From assembly GCA_945906975.1 (NCBI GenBank), contig CAMDRY010000198.1, positions 1-6,386 of the forward strand: 6,386 nucleotides of DNA, in the 5' to 3' direction. Source of the DNA: Bordetella parapertussis (GTDB taxonomy: Bacteria > Pseudomonadota > Gammaproteobacteria > Burkholderiales > SG8-39). The position numbers were made by a program, and so were the translations under genes. Below the pieces are notes generated by a model. The model saw only the letters and a list, made by a program, of their open reading frames with translations. It was not told the DNA's origin and made no database searches. The number at the start of each line of letters is the position of its first letter. The first letter of the stretch is position 1. Below, in pieces: positions 4,823 through 6,386 of this stretch.

Positions 4823-6080
4823 GCATGGGCAGGATGGGCGAGTCGGCATCGTAACGCTTGCCGGCAAGCAGGCAGAACACCGGTGAGAGATAGCGCTCCG
4901 CGGTGACCTTGACGCGCAGGTTGTCCTGCAGCGTGAACTTGCCCGAAAGCATGTCGATCACGCTGACGTCGGCGGCGCGGCCGACCGCAAGAGAGCCGAT
5001 GCTGTCGGACATGTTTACCAGCTCGGCGGCGTTGCTGGTCACCGTCTTCACCACGTCGTTGAGCGCCACGCCCAGCGTCAGCAGTTCTGTCATGGCGTGT
5101 GTCAGGCCGAATGCGGCCACGCCAAAGAAAGGATTGGACTGGCGGTCGGTCTCGCTCATGCGAAAGGCGTTGTCCTCGGGCGGGCGCACGTTCAGGCCGT
5201 GCAGGTCGGCGCCAAGGGTGTAGGGGATGATGCCCGCCTCGAGGGCTTTGCGTGCCATTTCGAAGGAAAAATGCGAGCCATGGCCGACGTCAACGCGCAC
5301 GCCCCGAGCAATCGCCTCCCAGACGATGGGATGGACCTTGCCCTCGGCATTGATGAAGCCGCCCGGATGGCGCGTGAACGGGTGGGCCAGCACGTCGCCG
5401 GCCTTGACCAGGGGCACCATCTGGCGCACCAGTTCGTCGGCGTCCATCACCATGTGGTCCTTGGTCGGCCACAGCTGGCCGAGGTGGACGTAGACCGGCA
5501 GCTTGGCTTCGCGGCCGATCTGCGCCGAGAGCTTCATCACCTCGACGCCCCAGCGCGACGCGCCGCCGATTTCGGCGTGGGCCTTGACGCCCTTGACGAT
5601 ATCCGGGTTCTCGAGCGCGACGCGCACGGTGTGCTCGACATTGACGCAGGAGGGCTGGTAGAGGTCGGGGTAGAGGTGGCCCTCAAGGCCGCCGGCGAGG
5701 TAGGACGAGATGAATGCGACGACGCGGCTCTTGGCCGGTTCGACGATGAACTTGCGGAAACCGGGCAGCGTCATGCAGCTGGGGCCGCCCTGGTCGATGA
5801 GCGTGGTCACGCCCGAACGCACGCCGACCAGATCGGGGTTGAGGCCGAAGGTGCCCGTCACGTATTGGTAGACGTGGGCGTGCGTGTCGATGAGCCCGGG
5901 CAGCACCAGCTTGTCCTTGACGTCGATCACCGTCGTTCCGGCGCCTGGTGTCGGTGTCAGGCCGGCGGCGAGCGCGGCGATCTTGCCGTCGCGGATGCCC
6001 ACGTCCAGCAGGGCGTCGATGTTTTGCGCCGGATCAATGACGCGGCCGCCGCGTAGTATGGTGTCGAATTGCTGGCTCAT
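4803..6080 (-). CDS. COG3964-type amidohydrolase/deacetylase family metallohydrolase
   Basis: A 425-residue enzyme of the amidohydrolase superfamily, resembling the COG3964 group often mislabelled dihydroorotase. An N-terminal beta-sandwich piece (DTILRGGRVIDPAQNID...GKIAAL) leads to a TIM barrel with predicted metal ligands: His67 and His69 (PGLIDTHAHVY), the probable carboxylated Lys166 (GVKAHAE), His199 (VYVHLG), His233 (VLAHPF) and Asp292 (TLGADLHG). The C-terminal part returns to the sandwich (IGSLAVGRAADVSVIDM, 361-377). From general knowledge, an Agrobacterium member of this group was reported to hydrolyse acetyl-(R)-mandelate, so an ester or amide of a small acid is a reasonable guess; the true substrate is open. 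The ATG at 6080 has GGAGA (6090-6086) upstream; an in-frame ATG at 6179 would translate a tandem repeat and is rejected. The protein is probably cytoplasmic. The gene is convergent with the esterase and preceded by a promoter plus an 11-bp repeat array. Confidence 0.95.
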   Translation of the reverse strand: MSQQFDTILRGGRVIDPAQNIDALLDVGIRDGKIAALAAGLTPTPGAGTTVIDVKDKLVLPGLIDTHAHVYQYVTGTFGLNPDLVGVRSGVTTLIDQGGPSCMTLPGFRKFIVEPAKSRVVAFISSYLAGGLEGHLYPDLYQPSCVNVEHTVRVALENPDIVKGVKAHAEIGGASRWGVEVMKLSAQIGREAKLPVYVHLGQLWPTKDHMVMDADELVRQMVPLVKAGDVLAHPFTRHPGGFINAEGKVHPIVWEAIARGVRVDVGHGSHFSFEMARKALEAGIIPYTLGADLHGLNVRPPEDNAFRMSETDRQSNPFFGVAAFGLTHAMTELLTLGVALNDVVKTVTSNAAELVNMSDSIGSLAVGRAADVSVIDMLSGKFTLQDNLRVKVTAERYLSPVFCLLAGKRYDADSPILPMPMAAAA

Positions 6081-6085
6081 GCTTG

Positions 6086-6090
6086 TCTCC
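6086..6090 (-). promoter_or_regulatory. Ribosome binding site of the amidohydrolase gene
   Basis: GGAGA on the minus strand, 5 bases from the ATG at 6080-6078. It decides the start in favour of MSQQFD over the upstream in-frame ATG at 6179. Confidence 0.8.
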
Positions 6091-6124
6091 GTTGCTGGTG
6101 GGCAGAAAATCCGGGCGCTGCCGG

Positions 6125-6179
6125 TGTTTGGTCGATGTTTGGTCGATGTTTGGTCGATGTTTGGTCGATCTTTGGTCAT
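6125..6179 (-). repeat. 11-bp tandem direct repeat array, four perfect copies plus one degenerate
   Basis: Read on the minus strand (the direction of the amidohydrolase gene), TCGACCAAACA occurs four times without a mismatch (6168-6158, 6157-6147, 6146-6136, 6135-6125), preceded by a variant ATGACCAAAGA (6179-6169) with three changes. The 11-base period is close to one helical turn, so all copies face the same side of the DNA. The array lies 45-99 bases upstream of the start codon and overlaps or follows the predicted promoter. It resembles a multi-site operator, but slippage expansion with no function is also possible. Confidence 0.95.
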
Positions 6180-6207
6180 TGTACTAACAATATTGCCGCT
6201 TGCTCAA
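6178..6207 (-). promoter_or_regulatory. Predicted sigma70 promoter of the amidohydrolase gene
   Basis: On the minus strand TTGAGC (6207-6202; four of six consensus bases) and TACAAT (6183-6178; five of six) are separated by 18 bases. Transcription would begin near 6171, giving a leader of about 90 bases. The adjoining 11-bp repeats would then cover the start point and the first 45 or so transcribed bases. Confidence 0.5.
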
Positions 6208-6212
6208 TGCCC

Positions 6213-6239
6213 GGCGCGCAGCGCGCCCGATTTCGGGCG
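6213..6239. repeat. Two overlapping palindromes upstream of the amidohydrolase promoter
   Basis: GGCGCGC-A-GCGCGCC (6213-6227) and CGCCCGA-TT-TCGGGCG (6224-6239) have perfect 7-bp arms and share bases 6224-6227, so they could form only one at a time. No T-tract follows on either strand. They lie just upstream of the minus-strand -35 box, between two divergent units, where a regulator site or stem-loop is possible. Confidence 0.7.
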
Positions 6240-6263
6240 GCTGTCGGCTCGCCGCAGGCGTGC

Positions 6264-6269
6264 GAGAAT
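6264..6269 (+). promoter_or_regulatory. Possible extended -10 element for the gene at 6331
   Basis: GAGAAT preceded by TGC (6261-6263) looks like an extended -10 of the TGn type. It would give a leader of about 55 bases to the ATG at 6331. No clear -35 was seen. The call is weak and rests on position. Confidence 0.25.
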
Positions 6270-6330
6270 GCCACCCTACACCACTCTTTGCAGCGGGCGG
6301 CCCCTACCGCCAAGGAACACTTCCCGAACC

Positions 6331-6386
6331 ATGAAGCAAAAAACCGCCCTCCCCCCGCCGCTTGTTCCCAGGCGCTCCGGCAAGCC
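6331..6386 (+). CDS. Possible start of an unidentified gene (truncated by window)
   Basis: An open frame from the ATG at 6331 to the window end encodes MKQKTALPPPLVPRRSGKP, too short to recognise. The basic and proline-rich start is compatible with a cytoplasmic protein. The nearest purine-rich ribosome site, AAGGA at 6312-6316, is 14 bases from the ATG, which is too far for normal use. The gene would be divergent from the amidohydrolase. It is called because the intergenic layout and an extended -10-like element upstream suggest a new unit, but it may not be real. Confidence 0.35.
   Translation, partial: MKQKTALPPPLVPRRSGK

Noticed and set aside
5097..6056. Long plus-strand frame (319 codons) opposite the amidohydrolase
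   Set aside because: It is fully antisense to a gene with clear metal-binding motifs and shows no domain or ribosome site; long shadow frames are common in GC-rich DNA.
6081..6179. N-terminal extension of the amidohydrolase from the ATG at 6179
   Set aside because: It would translate the 11-bp repeats in shifting frames (DRPNIDQTSTKHRPN), while a good ribosome site and a family-like N-terminus are at 6080.

Overview
This is a GC-rich stretch of chromosome. It most likely comes from a betaproteobacterium (Burkholderiales or Rhodocyclales type). The best taxonomic clue is a SWIB-domain protein with a histone-H1-like lysine-rich tail, a combination typical of that class (and of chlamydiae). The overall base composition and the AzlC/AzlD, HSL-type esterase and COG3964 amidohydrolase set agree with this. 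I see no rRNA, tRNA, CRISPR array, insertion sequence, phage gene or attachment site.

Layout: (1) 1-421, minus strand, the N-terminal 140 residues of a membrane-anchored TlpA-like thioredoxin with a WCEPC active site, cut by the window edge. (2) 422-619, a divergent intergenic region. (3) 620-1668, plus strand, the azlC-azlD pair, which overlaps by 28 bases and encodes a two-component branched-chain amino acid exporter. (4) 1669-1931, non-coding, with a short palindrome, a 10-bp tandem repeat and a good intrinsic terminator lying between two convergent units. (5) 1932-2279, minus strand, the SWIB/H1-like chromatin protein. (6) 2280-2606, a gene-free stretch with a C8 tract, potential RNA hairpins and a perfect TATAAT. 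(7) 2607-4822, plus strand, an MFS transporter followed 47 bp later by an HSL-family alpha/beta hydrolase. (8) 4803-6080, minus strand, a COG3964-type metal-dependent amidohydrolase that converges on the esterase and overlaps its 3' end by 20 bases. (9) 6081-6330, the amidohydrolase control region, with a predicted sigma70 promoter followed by an 11-bp direct repeat array, and a possible divergent gene starting at 6331.

How the genes may work together: AzlC and AzlD form one exporter. The transporter and esterase look like one transcription unit for taking up or exporting, and hydrolysing, a small ester or acylated compound. The facing amidohydrolase belongs to a group in which at least one member has been reported as an esterase on an acetylated hydroxy-acid, so a shared catabolic theme is possible but not proven. 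The rest is ordinary core or accessory chromosome. The strongest unexplained signal is the helically phased repeat array in the amidohydrolase leader. Weaker ones are a possible -1 frameshift site joining azlC to azlD and the structured region upstream of the MFS gene. I do not find convincing evidence for a wholly new biological system.
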